NCBI RefSeq assembly: GCF_014280075.1
Contig: NZ_CP047950.1
Location: 496,001-560,000, forward strand
Direction of reading: 5' to 3'
Source of the DNA: Synechococcus sp. A15-62
GTDB lineage: Bacteria > Cyanobacteriota > Cyanobacteriia > PCC-6307 > Cyanobiaceae
Length of the DNA stretch: 64,000 nucleotides
Shown here in pieces: positions 39,683 through 49,875 of this stretch (position 1 is its first letter; each line of letters begins with the position of its first letter). Position numbers and translations under genes: made by a program. The notes under the pieces were generated by a model, which was not told where the DNA came from, did no database searches, and was given only the letters and a program-made list of their open reading frames with translations.

Positions 39683-41848
39683 TCAGCTGAGCGGTGCCAC
39701 CGGGGTGGGCTGAGGCTCCACTTCCGCGGCATCGCCGGCCTGGGGCACGCCCCGCAGGGTGAGGTTGATGCGGCCGCGGTTGTCGATTTCGCGCACCCGC
39801 ACGGTCACCTCGTCGCCCACCTTCACCACGTCTTCGACCTTTTCGACGCGAGCTTCGGAGAGCTGCGAGATGTGGATCATGCCTTCCTTGCCGGGGAGGA
39901 TCTCCACGAAGGCGCCGATCGGGATGATCCGCGTGATCGAGCCGGAGAACACCTCGCCTTCGTTGACCTTGCGGGTCAGGCCTTCGATGATCTTTTGGGC
40001 TTCTTCAGCGGCAGCACCATCGTGGGAGGCGATGGTCACGATGCCGCCGTCCTCGATGTCGATCTTGGTGTTGGTGCGCTCGGTGATGCCCTTGATCGTG
40101 CGTCCACCTGGGCCTATCACGGTGCCGATCAGCTCAGGATCAATGCGGAAGCTGAGCAGACGTGGGGCATGGGGTGACAGGTTGTCCCGAGGAGTGTCGA
40201 TTGCCTCGAGCATCTTCTCGAGGATGTGGAGCCGTGCCGGGCGCGCTTGATTCACGGCTTCGGCCACCGTCTTCACCGAGAGGCCGGTGATCTTCATGTC
40301 CATCTGCAGGGCGGTGATGCCCTTCTCGCTACCGGCCACCTTGAAGTCCATATCACCGAGGAAGTCCTCGATGCCCTGGATGTCGGTGAGGATCCGAACC
40401 TCATCACCTTCCTTGATCAGACCCATGGCAGCGCCACTCACCGGAGCCTTCAGCGGCACACCGGCATCCATCAGCGACAGGGTGCTGCCGCAGACGGAGC
40501 CCATCGAGGTGGAGCCATTGGAGCTGAGCACTTCGCTCACCACACGCACCACGTAGGGGAAGGTGTCCTTCTCGGGAAGCACCGGAAGAATGGCGCGTTC
40601 GGCCAGGGCGCCATGGCCGATCTCACGACGACCGGGGGAGCGCATCGGCCGCGTTTCACCGACGGAGTAAGGAGGGAAGTTGTAGTGGTGCAGGTACAGC
40701 TTTTCGGTGTTGGGATGGAGGTCGTCCATCTCCTGGGCATCGCTGGGGGTGCCCAGCGTTGCGGTGGAGAGCACCTGGGTGAGTCCGCGCTGGAACAGAC
40801 CGGAGCCATGCACCCGGCGCGGCAGCACGCCGGCCATGGCGCTGATCTGACGCACCTCGTCGAGGCCGCGTCCATCTACACGCTTGCCGTCCTTGAGAAT
40901 CTGCTGACGCATCAGCTTCTTGGTCAGCGCTTTGAAGCTGTTGCCGAGCAGTTTCGGGCTGCTGGCCAGGGCCTGGCGAACGGCATGGTCTTCCTTCAGA
41001 CCTGAGATGGTCTCGGACACCTCGCCCTTCACGGTTTCCAGGGCTGTGTCCCGCTCGTCCTTGCTCTGATCAAATTTGCTGAGGACAGCGCTGATCGCCT
41101 TGGTGCACTGCTTTTCCAGGTAGGCGGGAACGGTGCTGTCTTCGTCCGGCTTCTCCGGCTTCACCTGGGTGATGCCCAGATCCTTCAGCAGCTGTTCCTG
41201 TGCCTTGATCAGTTCGCAGATCGCTTCGTAGCCGAAATCAATCGCCTCGATCACGTCCTGCTCGGGCAACTGATTAGCGCCGGCCTCAACCATCACCACG
41301 CCGTCAGGGGTGCCGGCGACCACCAGGTCCAGATCACCCCGTTCGATCTCCCGATAACTCGGGTTAAGCACGAAGTCATCTCCGAGCAAACCCACCCGCA
41401 CGGCTGCCATTGGGCCGTTGAAGGGGATGCCTGCCAGCAGCGTGGCAATCGAGGCGCCCGTCACCGCCAGAACATCGGCGGGAACCCGCTCATCGAGGGA
41501 CAGGCAGGTGGCCACCACCTGCAGGTCGTCGCGCAGCCAGCTGGGGAACAGCGGCCGCATGGGGCGGTCAATCAGTCGAGCCGTGAGCGTGGCGCGTTCA
41601 GGTGGGCGGCTCTCACGACGCATGTAACTGCCGGGAATGCGGCCAGCTGCATAAAGCCGCTCTTCGTAGTCGCAGATCAGCGGCAGAAAATCAATGCCTT
41701 TCCGACCGCCCGAACGGGTTGCGGTCACAAGCACGGCGGTGTCGCCACACTCCACCAAGACGGATCCTCCCGCCTGAGGGGCGAAGCGCCCGGTGGTCAG
41801 TCGAATCTCGCGTCCGTCAAAGGAGATCGACTGGGTTTGTCCTTGCAC
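39683..41848 (-). CDS. pnp: polyribonucleotide nucleotidyltransferase
   Basis: PNPase degrades RNA 3' to 5' by phosphorolysis and can add heteropolymeric tails. The 721-residue protein has two RNase PH domains with a helical linker, then KH (about 560-620, [18 protein letters not shown]) and S1 (about 630-700, [17 protein letters not shown]) RNA-binding domains. The start is GTG, preceded by AAAGGACA as ribosome-binding site. It is the last gene of the long minus-strand series and probably has its own promoter after the rpsN terminator. Confidence 0.97.
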   Translation of the reverse strand: MQGQTQSISFDGREIRLTTGRFAPQAGGSVLVECGDTAVLVTATRSGGRKGIDFLPLICDYEERLYAAGRIPGSYMRRESRPPERATLTARLIDRPMRPLFPSWLRDDLQVVATCLSLDERVPADVLAVTGASIATLLAGIPFNGPMAAVRVGLLGDDFVLNPSYREIERGDLDLVVAGTPDGVVMVEAGANQLPEQDVIEAIDFGYEAICELIKAQEQLLKDLGITQVKPEKPDEDSTVPAYLEKQCTKAISAVLSKFDQSKDERDTALETVKGEVSETISGLKEDHAVRQALASSPKLLGNSFKALTKKLMRQQILKDGKRVDGRGLDEVRQISAMAGVLPRRVHGSGLFQRGLTQVLSTATLGTPSDAQEMDDLHPNTEKLYLHHYNFPPYSVGETRPMRSPGRREIGHGALAERAILPVLPEKDTFPYVVRVVSEVLSSNGSTSMGSVCGSTLSLMDAGVPLKAPVSGAAMGLIKEGDEVRILTDIQGIEDFLGDMDFKVAGSEKGITALQMDMKITGLSVKTVAEAVNQARPARLHILEKMLEAIDTPRDNLSPHAPRLLSFRIDPELIGTVIGPGGRTIKGITERTNTKIDIEDGGIVTIASHDGAAAEEAQKIIEGLTRKVNEGEVFSGSITRIIPIGAFVEILPGKEGMIHISQLSEARVEKVEDVVKVGDEVTVRVREIDNRGRINLTLRGVPQAGDAAEVEPQPTPVAPLS

Positions 41849-41903
41849 GACGTCTTATGTCCTTTTGTCAATCCCAAGTCTGACATTTCATGGCTGCTCT
41901 TCA

Positions 41904-41929
41904 CAAGAAAGGGGAGGCCAAGCCTCCCC
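41904..41929 (-). terminator. intrinsic terminator after rpsN
   Basis: Read on the minus strand, GGGGAGGC pairs with GCCTCCCC across a 3-nt loop and runs into TTTCTT. It lies 26 bp after the rpsN stop and separates rpsN from pnp. Confidence 0.82.
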
Positions 41930-41954
41930 TCACGACGCCGTGGCGACGAGCTGA

Positions 41955-42257
41955 TCACCAGCTGGACTTGACCACGCCGGGCAGTTCTCCTTTGTGGGCG
42001 CGCTCACGCAGCTGGTTACGGCAAAGACCGAAATCGCGATAAACGCCGCGGGGTTTGCCGGTGGCCCAGCAGCGGTTGCGCACACGGATGCGTGCGCTGT
42101 TGCGAGGCAGAGCCTGAATCTTGCGATGGATCTCCAGGCGATCCATCGGATCTTCGGCTGCGTTGAAGGCTGCCATCAGTGCTGCGCGCTTGGCCGCATA
42201 GCGCTCAACCGTTTTTTTGCGCTTCACATCGCGAGCGATCATCGACTTCTTGGCCAT
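41955..42257 (-). CDS. rpsN: 30S ribosomal protein S14
   Basis: The 100-residue protein starts [27 protein letters not shown] and ends [30 protein letters not shown], the zinc-free (long) S14 form. It binds 16S rRNA in the head of the small subunit. The start at 42257 fits the family; the longer frame adds 11 unrelated residues. It is followed by a terminator. Confidence 0.97.
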   Translation of the reverse strand: MAKKSMIARDVKRKKTVERYAAKRAALMAAFNAAEDPMDRLEIHRKIQALPRNSARIRVRNRCWATGKPRGVYRDFGLCRNQLRERAHKGELPGVVKSSW

Positions 42258-42314
42258 GCAGCTGAGGGCAGCGAGTGAACGAATCGTCAACGATACACGG
42301 GCGCCTTCGCCCCC

Positions 42315-43397
42315 TTAGCGACCCATCAATTGCTGGACCACCGGCAGTTGTGTGGTGTCACGCACGATCAACACAAGCGTGAGCCCCACCAGAAGCAGAA
42401 AACCGGATTGCACGAAGGCCATTTGGATCCGTTCCGACACCGGACGACCCCGAACGGACTGAATCGCGAGCATCATCATCTGCCAGCCATCAAGCAGCGG
42501 CAGCGGCAGAGAATTGAGCACCGCCAAATTGATTGAGATCAGGGCTGAGAAGAGCACCAACCCGGATCCCCCCTGCTGGCTGAGCTGAGCGCCCATCTCA
42601 ACGATCTTCACGGGACCACTCACCTGGCCTGCCGTGGCTCGGAAGTTGGTCAGGAGTCCGGCGTAGCCGCGCACGGTTTGCTCCAGCATTTGGCTGAATT
42701 GCGAGCCGGTGGTGAGCACCAGTTCACCGGGATTGCGCACGGGGCGCATCTCCCCACTGATGTTGGCCTGCAGCTGGGCACCGATTTTTCCTGTGCCCTG
42801 TTGATCGTCGGGGATCAGTTCAACGGTTGAGGTCGCGTCGCCCCGCTTTCGCTCCACACGAATGGGTTGCTCGGGTGCTGCTTTCACATCCCGCACCATC
42901 GCGGCAACGCCCCGTTGTCCTGCGGCGAGAGGTTGGTCATTCAGGCTGAGGATCTGGTCGCCTGCACGAAGCCCGGAGCGGGCGGCAGCACCACCCTGTT
43001 GCACCTGAACCACGAGGACTCCGGGATCTGGCGCGGCGGGCACGCCGACAATCGCTGCCTGAGCGAACAGCACTACCAATGCCAAGGCCAGGTTGGCCAA
43101 CACGCCTGCAGCCACCACCAAGGCCTGCTGGGGGATCGGCCGGTTGCGCAGCAGATCCGGATCATCAGCAGGGATCGTGCTCTCCTCGTCGTCGTCGGGG
43201 AAGGCAACGAAACCACCCAGGGGCAGCAGCCGCAGGGCGTAGGTCACCCCACGCCGTTGTCTCTTGATCAGGGCTGGGCCAAAGCCAATGGAAAAGCCGC
43301 TGACGCGAATGCCCTGGAGTGTGGCAGCGAGGAAATGGCCGGCCTCATGCACCACGATCAGCAGGGCGAGCACCAGAAGGGCGGCCAACACGTTCAT
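42315..43397 (-). CDS. site-2 protease-type M50 metalloprotease (RseP-like)
   Basis: The 360-residue membrane protein cleaves transmembrane substrates inside the bilayer. HEAGH (17-21) in the first helix supplies zinc ligands, the C-terminal LNSLPLPLLDGWQMM supplies the third, and a PDZ domain lies between (about 125-200, GGAAARSGLRAGDQILSL). There are four predicted membrane helices. Cyanobacterial homologues act in regulated proteolysis of anti-sigma factors. It lies between serS and rpsN on the same strand. Confidence 0.9.
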   Translation of the reverse strand: MNVLAALLVLALLIVVHEAGHFLAATLQGIRVSGFSIGFGPALIKRQRRGVTYALRLLPLGGFVAFPDDDEESTIPADDPDLLRNRPIPQQALVVAAGVLANLALALVVLFAQAAIVGVPAAPDPGVLVVQVQQGGAAARSGLRAGDQILSLNDQPLAAGQRGVAAMVRDVKAAPEQPIRVERKRGDATSTVELIPDDQQGTGKIGAQLQANISGEMRPVRNPGELVLTTGSQFSQMLEQTVRGYAGLLTNFRATAGQVSGPVKIVEMGAQLSQQGGSGLVLFSALISINLAVLNSLPLPLLDGWQMMMLAIQSVRGRPVSERIQMAFVQSGFLLLVGLTLVLIVRDTTQLPVVQQLMGR

Positions 43398-43421
43398 ATG
43401 TCCGTCAGGAATCCAGTCGAA

Positions 43422-44699
43422 TCATTCTGGCTGGAGTCGCTCGCGGCCGACGTAGGGCACCAGAGCTTTGGGCAGCAGGACGCTGCCGTCGGGCTGTTGG
43501 CCGTTCTCCAACAGAGCCGCCATGGTTCTGCCGACGGCCAGGCCACTTCCATTCAGGGTGTGCACCAATTTCGTGGCCTTGCCTTCTTTGGTGCGGATGG
43601 AGGACCGTCGCGCCTGAAAATCGCCACAGACGCTGCAACTGGAGATTTCCCGGTAAGCCCCTGCTCCCGGCAGCCACACCTCGAGGTCGTAGGTCCGGCG
43701 GGCGGAAAAGCCGAGGTCGGCGGTGCAGAGGTCCAAGACCCGATAGGGAAGCTCCAGCGCCTGAAGCACGGCTTCTGCATCGGCCGTGATCTGTTTGTGC
43801 GCCTCGTCGGAGTGATCGGGGTGCACAAACCAGTACAGCTCCACCTTGTTGAACTGGTGCAGGCGGATCAAGCCACGGGTGTCGCGGCCGTAGCTGCCGG
43901 CCTCACGGCGGAAGCAGGGGCTGTAGGCGGCATAACGGAGGGGCAGTTGGTCTGCCGGGATGATTTCGTCCCGGTGCAGGGAGGTCACCGGCACCTCAGC
44001 GGTCGGTGTCAGCCAGAGGTCGTCCTCCGCGCACCGGAAGCTTTCCTCGGCGAACTTGGGCAGCTGCCCTGATCCGGTGAGGCTGGCGCTGTTCACAAGC
44101 ACCGGGGGCAGCACCTCGCGGTAACCCTTGCTCGTGTGGAGGTCGAGCATGAAATTGATCAGGCCACGCTCCAGCCGTGCCCCTTGCCCCATCAGCGTGA
44201 CGAAACGGCTCTGCGCAATGCGGACGGAGCGTTCGGTGTCGAACAGCTGCAGCCGCTCGGCGATCTGCCAGTGCTCGTCGAGGCCGTCATCAACCCGGGG
44301 GGTTCCCCAGCGGCGCACTTCAACGTTGTCGTCTTCACTCCGCCCATCCGGGCAGGCCTCTGAAGGCAGGTTGGGGAACCCCAGCAGCTGCTGCTTGAGC
44401 TCACTGGAAAGCTGCTTCTCCTCCTCCTCCAGCACCGCCACCTTCTGCTTGATGGCATTGCCCTGCTGGCGGAGTTCGGCGACCTCATCGCCTTTGGGAT
44501 CGGCGCCCGACTTAATGCGCTGGCCAACCTCCTTGCCGATCCGGTTGCCTTCCGCCTGCAGGCCGCTGCGTTGTTGCTCTAGATCGCGCTGCTGCTGGGC
44601 AATCAGCTGCAGTTTGGTGAGATCAACGGCCTTACCTCGACGCCCCAGTTGCTGGGCGATCGTTTCAGGGTTGTCACGCACAAGGCGCTGATCGAGCAC
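43422..44699 (-). CDS. serS: seryl-tRNA synthetase
   Basis: The 425-residue class II enzyme charges tRNA-Ser. An N-terminal antiparallel coiled-coil arm (about 25-105) reaches the long variable arm of the tRNA. The catalytic domain shows motif 2 ([25 protein letters not shown]) and motif 3 ([18 protein letters not shown]). The start is GTG in [10 protein letters not shown]. It precedes the M50 protease gene by 24 bp. Confidence 0.97.
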   Translation of the reverse strand: MLDQRLVRDNPETIAQQLGRRGKAVDLTKLQLIAQQQRDLEQQRSGLQAEGNRIGKEVGQRIKSGADPKGDEVAELRQQGNAIKQKVAVLEEEEKQLSSELKQQLLGFPNLPSEACPDGRSEDDNVEVRRWGTPRVDDGLDEHWQIAERLQLFDTERSVRIAQSRFVTLMGQGARLERGLINFMLDLHTSKGYREVLPPVLVNSASLTGSGQLPKFAEESFRCAEDDLWLTPTAEVPVTSLHRDEIIPADQLPLRYAAYSPCFRREAGSYGRDTRGLIRLHQFNKVELYWFVHPDHSDEAHKQITADAEAVLQALELPYRVLDLCTADLGFSARRTYDLEVWLPGAGAYREISSCSVCGDFQARRSSIRTKEGKATKLVHTLNGSGLAVGRTMAALLENGQQPDGSVLLPKALVPYVGRERLQPE

Positions 44700-44741
44700 G
44701 GTTTCAGGGGCGTCAGCGCCGGCAGCCTATGGCAGTCCGTT

Positions 44742-44903
44742 TCAGAGCACTTGGCCAACCATCACCGCAGCAATGCCTGAGAACAGGGTGATGCCAAGGG
44801 CGGTGAGGGGGCTTTGCCCCTGGGCCACGGCCATGGTCGTGATCACACCGGCACCAAGGCAGGCCACGCAGAGCTGAGTGGCGATGTCGTTGCGGCTCTC
44901 CAC
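44742..44903 (-). CDS. short membrane protein (about 53 aa)
   Basis: A minus-strand frame after the ycf46 gene ends GITLFSGIAAVMVGQVL and has two hydrophobic segments (LCVACLGAGVITTMAVA and the C-terminal one). From the GTG at 44903 it encodes 53 residues starting VESRNDIATQL. The frame stays open upstream to near the ycf46 stop (segment RRAPYRPNNSRTN) without a standard start, so the true N-terminus may be longer. No family is recognised. Confidence 0.45.
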   Translation of the reverse strand: MESRNDIATQLCVACLGAGVITTMAVAQGQSPLTALGITLFSGIAAVMVGQVL

Positions 44904-44981
44904 GTTGGTCCTGCTGTTGTTGGGACGGTAGGGAGCGCGCCGGCCAGCGCCTTGCCCAAGGCTGGCGTTCGTTACGCCGCG

Positions 44982-46472
44982 TCAGGCTTCGTTACCTGCA
45001 GCAACAGAGGCGGGGCGGGCGCGGCCGCCGGCAGCCCACTGCTGTAGCCGCTCGAGCTGTTCGCTTGCGGTGCGGGACAGGGGGATGAGCTGGGATGCCG
45101 CTCCAATCAGATCCGGCTCCGTCAACTCACGGTTGTCGGCAAAGGCCAAATGCATCGCCTCGATCACGGTCTGCTCCAGCTCGGCACCGGAGAAGCCCTC
45201 ACTGCGGCTCACCACCGTGTCCAGGGGAAGCTTCAGCCCAGGGCGACGCCGTTCCAGATGCAGCTCAAGAATGCTGTGGCGCTCAGAGCTGCTGGGCAGA
45301 TCGAGCATGAAGATCTCATCGAAACGTCCCTTGCGCAGCAGCTCCGGTGGCAGCTTCTCAACGCCGTTGGCGGTGGCCACGACGAACACCGGGGACTGCT
45401 TCTCAGCCATCCAGGTGAGCACGTTGGCCAGAACCCGCTGGGTGGTGCCGCCGTCACTGCGGCCATCCCCCCCGAAGCCCTTGTCGATCTCATCGATCCA
45501 GAGCACGCAGGGGGCCATGGCTTCAGCCCGTTGGATCATCTCGCGGGTGCGTGCCTCGCTGGCCCCCACCAAGCCCGCGAACAGACGCCCCACATCGAGC
45601 CGCAGCAGGGGCATCGACCAACTGCAGGCGATCGCCTTGGCCGTGAGTGATTTGCCTGTGCCTTGAGGCCCCACGAGCAAAACGCCACGGGGCAGAGGCA
45701 GTCCGAAACGGCGTGCATCTTCCGAGAAGGCCCGGTGCCGTTGGTTCAGCCAGGTCTTGAGACCGTCGAGGCCCCCGATGGCTTCCGTGCCCGCATCGCT
45801 GCGGCAGAACTCCAGCACCTCGCTGCGGGCAATCGTCTGGCGTTTTTCGTCGAGAACGTCCTGCAGATCCTCTGATCCCAACTGGCCGCGGCGGGCCAGG
45901 GCACGGGCGGCCACCTGGCGCACCCGCATTTCGCTGAGCCCGCTGCAGGCCTGAGCCAATTCATCCAGGACAGGAGCTGGCAGGGGGCTGCCGCTGCTGG
46001 TGCCGATGCTGCTGATCAGCCGGCGCAGGTCGTTGTTGTCGGGAAGGGGGAGATCCAGCAACGTCAGGCTCTCTTCCAGATCACCGGGGGGTGTCCATTG
46101 CCCGCAGCACAGCACCAGGGTGTGCGGGGTGCTGCGCAGGGATGCCTCGAGATTGCGCAGCATCCGGGCCACACCGGGGTCATCGCAGAAACGATGAAAA
46201 TCCTTGGCAAGCAGCAGGGTTGGGCTGCCCGCATCCCGTTGCTGGAGCCACTGCAGCATGGCCATCGGTTGACGGCTTCCCTGGCCATCGGCATTCACCG
46301 GCCCGCTGATGCCATCGATGAAATTCCAGCAGACCAGCTGGCGTGCAAGCCGTTGAGCGGCCTCTCCGAGCAGGCTTTCCACCCGGGCTTCCTCATTGCT
46401 GCGCACCCAGATCAAAGGTGTGCGAGCACGCACCAGAAGGTCGAGCTGGTGTCCCCAGGCGGCACTGCTCAT
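44982..46472 (-). CDS. ycf46: Ycf46-type AAA+ ATPase
   Basis: The 496-residue protein has an N-terminal domain (about 1-215) specific to the Ycf46 family and one AAA+ module: Walker A GPQGTGKS (about 263), Walker B VLWIDEIDKGF, sensor-1 ATANG and arginine finger RKGRFDEIF. Ycf46 is conserved in cyanobacteria and algal plastids and has been linked to regulation of CO2 use in photosynthesis. Its start overlaps the DUF177 stop by 4 bp. Confidence 0.88.
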   Translation of the reverse strand: MSSAAWGHQLDLLVRARTPLIWVRSNEEARVESLLGEAAQRLARQLVCWNFIDGISGPVNADGQGSRQPMAMLQWLQQRDAGSPTLLLAKDFHRFCDDPGVARMLRNLEASLRSTPHTLVLCCGQWTPPGDLEESLTLLDLPLPDNNDLRRLISSIGTSSGSPLPAPVLDELAQACSGLSEMRVRQVAARALARRGQLGSEDLQDVLDEKRQTIARSEVLEFCRSDAGTEAIGGLDGLKTWLNQRHRAFSEDARRFGLPLPRGVLLVGPQGTGKSLTAKAIACSWSMPLLRLDVGRLFAGLVGASEARTREMIQRAEAMAPCVLWIDEIDKGFGGDGRSDGGTTQRVLANVLTWMAEKQSPVFVVATANGVEKLPPELLRKGRFDEIFMLDLPSSSERHSILELHLERRRPGLKLPLDTVVSRSEGFSGAELEQTVIEAMHLAFADNRELTEPDLIGAASQLIPLSRTASEQLERLQQWAAGGRARPASVAAGNEA

Positions 46473-47005
46473 GGCTGGTCGATCTGCTGCTGGAGCTGTT
46501 GCAGGGCCTGCCAGCGGGGATCGACGTCCTTCGGGTTGGCGTCTGAGGTCACGGGCTGCTGCTGAAGACCTGGTGGGCCTGGGCAGTGGTCACCGCAGTA
46601 GTTGACGACGGGCAACAGCAGGTTGAGCTGTTCGAAGGCCCATTGCTGGGGGTCAAATTGACCGCGTGGATCGAGAACATCCACCAGACCTTCCATCTCG
46701 GCAACCTCTCCGGACAGCTCCAGTTCGTCGGCCGTCGGTTGCTTGTCTCCCAGCCAGATCAGTTCCGAAGGCGTGCAGCTGAGGCTCTGATTGAACTGAT
46801 TCAGGCAGCGATCGCAGCAGAGCGTCACGATCGTGCTGAGTTTCCCCTCAACCGCCAAGACGTTGCCGCGATGCTCTGCGGAGACATGGCCTCGCACGAG
46901 TGTGAGCGATGGGAGCTCATCAAGCTCACCCTCGACGTCCCAGACTTTCGCGGTGCCGAGGGCCCGGAGCTCCTGGAGGGGAACAGGCTCCAGTGCCTCG
47001 ATCAC
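46469..47005 (-). CDS. YceD/DUF177 family protein
   Basis: The 178-residue protein has the DUF177 pattern: a beta-rich N-terminal half, two CxxC-like cysteine pairs ([11 protein letters not shown] and [11 protein letters not shown]) that may bind zinc, and an acidic middle ending in [17 protein letters not shown]. Homologues are tied to 23S rRNA accumulation or ribosome assembly. The GTG start overlaps the yidC stop by 4 bp, and its own stop overlaps ycf46 likewise. Confidence 0.85.
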   Translation of the reverse strand: MIEALEPVPLQELRALGTAKVWDVEGELDELPSLTLVRGHVSAEHRGNVLAVEGKLSTIVTLCCDRCLNQFNQSLSCTPSELIWLGDKQPTADELELSGEVAEMEGLVDVLDPRGQFDPQQWAFEQLNLLLPVVNYCGDHCPGPPGLQQQPVTSDANPKDVDPRWQALQQLQQQIDQP

Positions 47006-48132
47006 TTGCCCTTCGGTTCAAAGGGCAGCCGTGAGCCGCCTGAAGTGGCGGAGACCGTCACCGTTTTCTGGGCCATTTGCTGGTCCAGAATTTTCTGAAG
47101 ATTGTCGGGAAGTGCCTCTTTGGTGAGGATGAAGGTCTGTAGGCCTTGGAAAATGTTGGCGATCAGCATGTAAAGCAGAACGCCGGCAGGGAGCGGGAAG
47201 AACAAAAACATACCCGTGATCATCACCGGAGTGATTTTGTTGGCCGTGGCCTGCTGAGGGTTGGCAGGCATGCCCATGCCCGACAGCAGTTGGGAAATGA
47301 ACAAGGTGATGCCGAATCCGGCAACGAGAATGGCGATGTCCCAATTGATGGCGCCGTCGGCGTAGAAGCCCACCTGACCAAGGGCCTTGATGAACAGGAA
47401 GCCGCTGCGGGCTGCCAGGCCAGGAATCTTGGCTTCAACGGTGGCATCACCGGCGGCGAGGGCCGTGATCGTGCCGTCCTCACTGACGCTGACGATTTCA
47501 TCGCCCTTGGTCACTGCCCATGTGGGGGCAAAGCGTCCAGGGTTTTCAACATCCGTGAGCACGTCGCTGAAAACGCGGCCGTCCTTCGTGTGAAGGTTCA
47601 CAGTGGCGCTGTCACCGACGCCGATCTTGGTGCCCCGCGGCAGGCTGGCGATCACCGGCACATGGTCGGTTTCACCGATGAAGATGGAATGGCTGGCGCT
47701 GTTGAACGGTTTGGGTTCAACGGCGGCGATCTGGTCCGCCGGCAACACCTTCATGTTCAAGGTGTAGGGGACGTCGGCGAATGGTGATCCCCGCAGGGTT
47801 GCAAACAGAGCAAACAGGATCGGCATCTGCACCAGCAGCGGCAGGCATCCCGCCAAGGGGCTGCCGAACTCCTTCATCACATTGCCCAGCTCCTCCTGAA
47901 GTTTCTGAGGATTGTTGGCGTAACGGCTTCTGATCTCAGCCTGGCGTTTCTGGATCACCGGTTGGGCAATGCGCATGCGCCGAGCGCTGCGAATTGATCC
48001 TGCGCTCAGGGGGTAGAGCGCGATCCGGATCACGAGGGTGAGGGCGACGATGGCCAGGCCATAGCTCGGAACCAATCCATAGAAGAAGTCCAGGATTGGA
48101 ATCAGCAGGTTGTCGGAGATGTATCCGATCAC
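47002..48132 (-). CDS. yidC: membrane insertase YidC/Alb3 with inserted Ig-like domain
   Basis: YidC inserts proteins, including photosynthetic ones, into the plasma and thylakoid membranes. The 376-residue protein has the conserved helices: residues 20-45 with the hydrophilic-groove Arg (LTLVIRIAL), [24 protein letters not shown], and the C-terminal pair from about 262. Between helices 2 and 3 a large extracytoplasmic loop (about 165-245) contains a BIG2-like Ig fold: [36 protein letters not shown] and [11 protein letters not shown]. The start is GTG. It follows the PH-domain gene on the same strand. Confidence 0.92.
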   Translation of the reverse strand: MIGYISDNLLIPILDFFYGLVPSYGLAIVALTLVIRIALYPLSAGSIRSARRMRIAQPVIQKRQAEIRSRYANNPQKLQEELGNVMKEFGSPLAGCLPLLVQMPILFALFATLRGSPFADVPYTLNMKVLPADQIAAVEPKPFNSASHSIFIGETDHVPVIASLPRGTKIGVGDSATVNLHTKDGRVFSDVLTDVENPGRFAPTWAVTKGDEIVSVSEDGTITALAAGDATVEAKIPGLAARSGFLFIKALGQVGFYADGAINWDIAILVAGFGITLFISQLLSGMGMPANPQQATANKITPVMITGMFLFFPLPAGVLLYMLIANIFQGLQTFILTKEALPDNLQKILDQQMAQKTVTVSATSGGSRLPFEPKGK

Positions 48133-48188
48133 GTTGAAGAAACGGGGGGGCGGGACGTTGTGAGGCCAGTGTGCATGAACAGCTGCAC

Positions 48189-48596
48189 TCAGGCGGCGAA
48201 ACCTTCAGTGGTTTTCTCTTGGGCTTTGGCCGCACGGGTGCTGATGCGTTCGAGGATGTAGGCCTCCACTTCCCGGAATCGAGGCATCGAGCGCAGTTCG
48301 AGCCTGGCCCCGTCCTTGAGCACCAACACCATGTCTCCCCAGGCACCGAAGCCCCGGGGCACGGTGCGCACCTCGCTGATCTGCGAATACACCACCTGGG
48401 TTTTGTCTTTGCCCATCCAGCCACCCGTCACCGAAATGCGACGACTGGTGATGCGGAACCGCAGCCAAAGGGCCCGAACAACAGCCCCGATGGTGAAGGG
48501 AAGGCCGATCAGCGTGAAGCCAAGCAGGATGTTGAAGATCAGATCCCCGCGGGCTGGGCCACCGTCGTAGTGGACATCTTCCTGAATGCTGGTCAT
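48189..48596 (-). CDS. PH-domain (bPH2-like) membrane protein
   Basis: The 135-residue protein has one or two hydrophobic helices (about 20-45, [25 protein letters not shown]), followed by a bacterial PH-like domain with [30 protein letters not shown]. The gene between rnpA and yidC commonly encodes this type in cyanobacteria. The ATG at 48596 overlaps the rnpA stop by 4 bp, so it was chosen over the upstream frame inside rnpA. Function is unknown. Confidence 0.8.
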   Translation of the reverse strand: MTSIQEDVHYDGGPARGDLIFNILLGFTLIGLPFTIGAVVRALWLRFRITSRRISVTGGWMGKDKTQVVYSQISEVRTVPRGFGAWGDMVLVLKDGARLELRSMPRFREVEAYILERISTRAAKAQEKTTEGFAA

Positions 48597-48979
48597 GGAT
48601 CCAGTCCGGCGCTTCTCAGAAGACTGTCGCATTCTTCGAGCAACTGTGTGGGTTCGGCTTCCGCGGCTTCCGGGCGAAGGCTGATCAACAACCACCGGCC
48701 TGCCAAGTCGTTTCGCCGTTCAAAACGTTGACGCAGGTGGTCATGCAGAAGCCGTCTGAGCCGGTTCCGTTTGACGGAACGCTTGCTCACCTTGTTGCTG
48801 ATCACCAGGGCGCAACGGCAGGTTCTCTCCTGTATGCCCCGCAACTCCCGGCGAAGCAAGTTGGAATCCGCTGCTGCAACTCGCAGAACCATCAAGGTTC
48901 CGTGCTGGCGCTTGGAGGATCGGTGCAAGCGGTTGAAGCATCGATGCCCGCGCAATCGCATGGAGGCGGGAAGGACCAT
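48593..48979 (-). CDS. rnpA: ribonuclease P protein component
   Basis: The 128-residue basic protein assists the RNA subunit of RNase P in 5' processing of tRNAs. The RNR signature is present as ISNKVSKRSVKRNRLRRLLHDHLR. The start MVLPASMRLRGHRCFNRLHR is chosen over a TTG one codon upstream. It lies in the classic rpmH-rnpA-(PH)-yidC order. Confidence 0.93.
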   Translation of the reverse strand: MVLPASMRLRGHRCFNRLHRSSKRQHGTLMVLRVAAADSNLLRRELRGIQERTCRCALVISNKVSKRSVKRNRLRRLLHDHLRQRFERRNDLAGRWLLISLRPEAAEAEPTQLLEECDSLLRSAGLDP

Positions 48980-49040
48980 CAACCAATCCTGTTTGGAGGT
49001 TATGTGGAAACTATGAATCCTCCGGATTCATACCGCACCA

Positions 49041-49178
49041 TCAAGCGGCGAGGCGGGCGCGGCCGCGCTTGCGACGCGTGCGGATTACGCGACGGCCGGT
49101 GTGGGAGCGCATCCGTACACGGAAACCCGAGACGCGCTTCCTCTTGCGGTTTGTTCCCCCGAGGGTGCGCTTGGTCAT
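49041..49178 (-). CDS. rpmH: 50S ribosomal protein L34
   Basis: A 45-residue, very basic protein starting [20 protein letters not shown] and ending [13 protein letters not shown], the full L34 length and signature. GGAGACGTCC before the ATG provides a ribosome-binding site. It heads the rpmH-rnpA-yidC cluster on the minus strand. Confidence 0.95.
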
Positions 49179-49224
49179 GGACGTCTCCTGGCTACCGGCC
49201 GATCTGAATCTGGGATTTTATCAG

Positions 49225-49800
49225 TCAGTCCACATCGATCAGCCAGCTGCCGCGGTAGCCGGACATCGGCACATCACCGGGGGCCTGCACCAGGGCGTTG
49301 AACTGATACATGCGCTTCCCCTGGGGGTTGAACAGCTTGATGTGAAGTGAGTAGTCCCCGTCTGAAGGCAGCGGCGTATCGGGGAAGACCACGATTTCTG
49401 TTTGGTCTTTGTTGACCTCGATCACGGCCGGGATCTCTTCGAGGCACTTGCTCCGGCTCATCATGCTGCCAACGCTGGTGCGGCAAATGCGCATGCGGTG
49501 AGGCTTGAGCTTGGAGTCGAAGTAGTCCGGCACGGTGACGGTGAGTTTGAGAATCGCGGTCTTGCGGTCCTTTTCGCGCAGGGTGAGATACCACTCCGAG
49601 CGGTCGTTTTCGATGTTGGATGTCTGGTAGTAGTACAGCTTCCGGTAGTCACGATCGTTGTCCCACCGGAATTCCATCAGTCCTGGTGTGCCCTGGGCGT
49701 GGGCGATCTGCTCGGGAGCTCCGCTGAATGCTGAGCCAAGCAACAGAGCTGCAGCGGTGCCGGCTCCAGCAAGCAAGCGTCTGGTGGTGGAACGGGCCAT
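49225..49800 (-). CDS. DUF2808 family secreted protein
   Basis: The 191-residue protein has a signal peptide (about 1-36, LLAGAGTAAALLLGSAFSG, cleavage near AHAQG). The DUF2808 domain contains MEFRWDNDRDYRKLYYYQTSNIENDRSEWYLTL and LPSDGDYSLHIKLFNPQGKRMYQFN, a beta-rich fold exported to the periplasm. Function is unknown. It runs in the same direction as rpmH but is probably independent. Confidence 0.8.
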   Translation of the reverse strand: MARSTTRRLLAGAGTAAALLLGSAFSGAPEQIAHAQGTPGLMEFRWDNDRDYRKLYYYQTSNIENDRSEWYLTLREKDRKTAILKLTVTVPDYFDSKLKPHRMRICRTSVGSMMSRSKCLEEIPAVIEVNKDQTEIVVFPDTPLPSDGDYSLHIKLFNPQGKRMYQFNALVQAPGDVPMSGYRGSWLIDVD

Positions 49801-49875
49801 AGGAAGGATCTTGATGATGGGATTCTCCTGAGTCCAACCACGGGGCGGTGATCTCAGGGGTCGGAGGCTGATCTG

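Noticed and set aside
40226-41005. 259-codon frame antisense to pnp
   Set aside because: Shadow of the PNPase core, His/Gly-rich without motif.
42867-44072. 401-codon frame antisense to the M50 protease and serS
   Set aside because: Composition is that of an antisense GC-rich shadow and both sense genes are certain.
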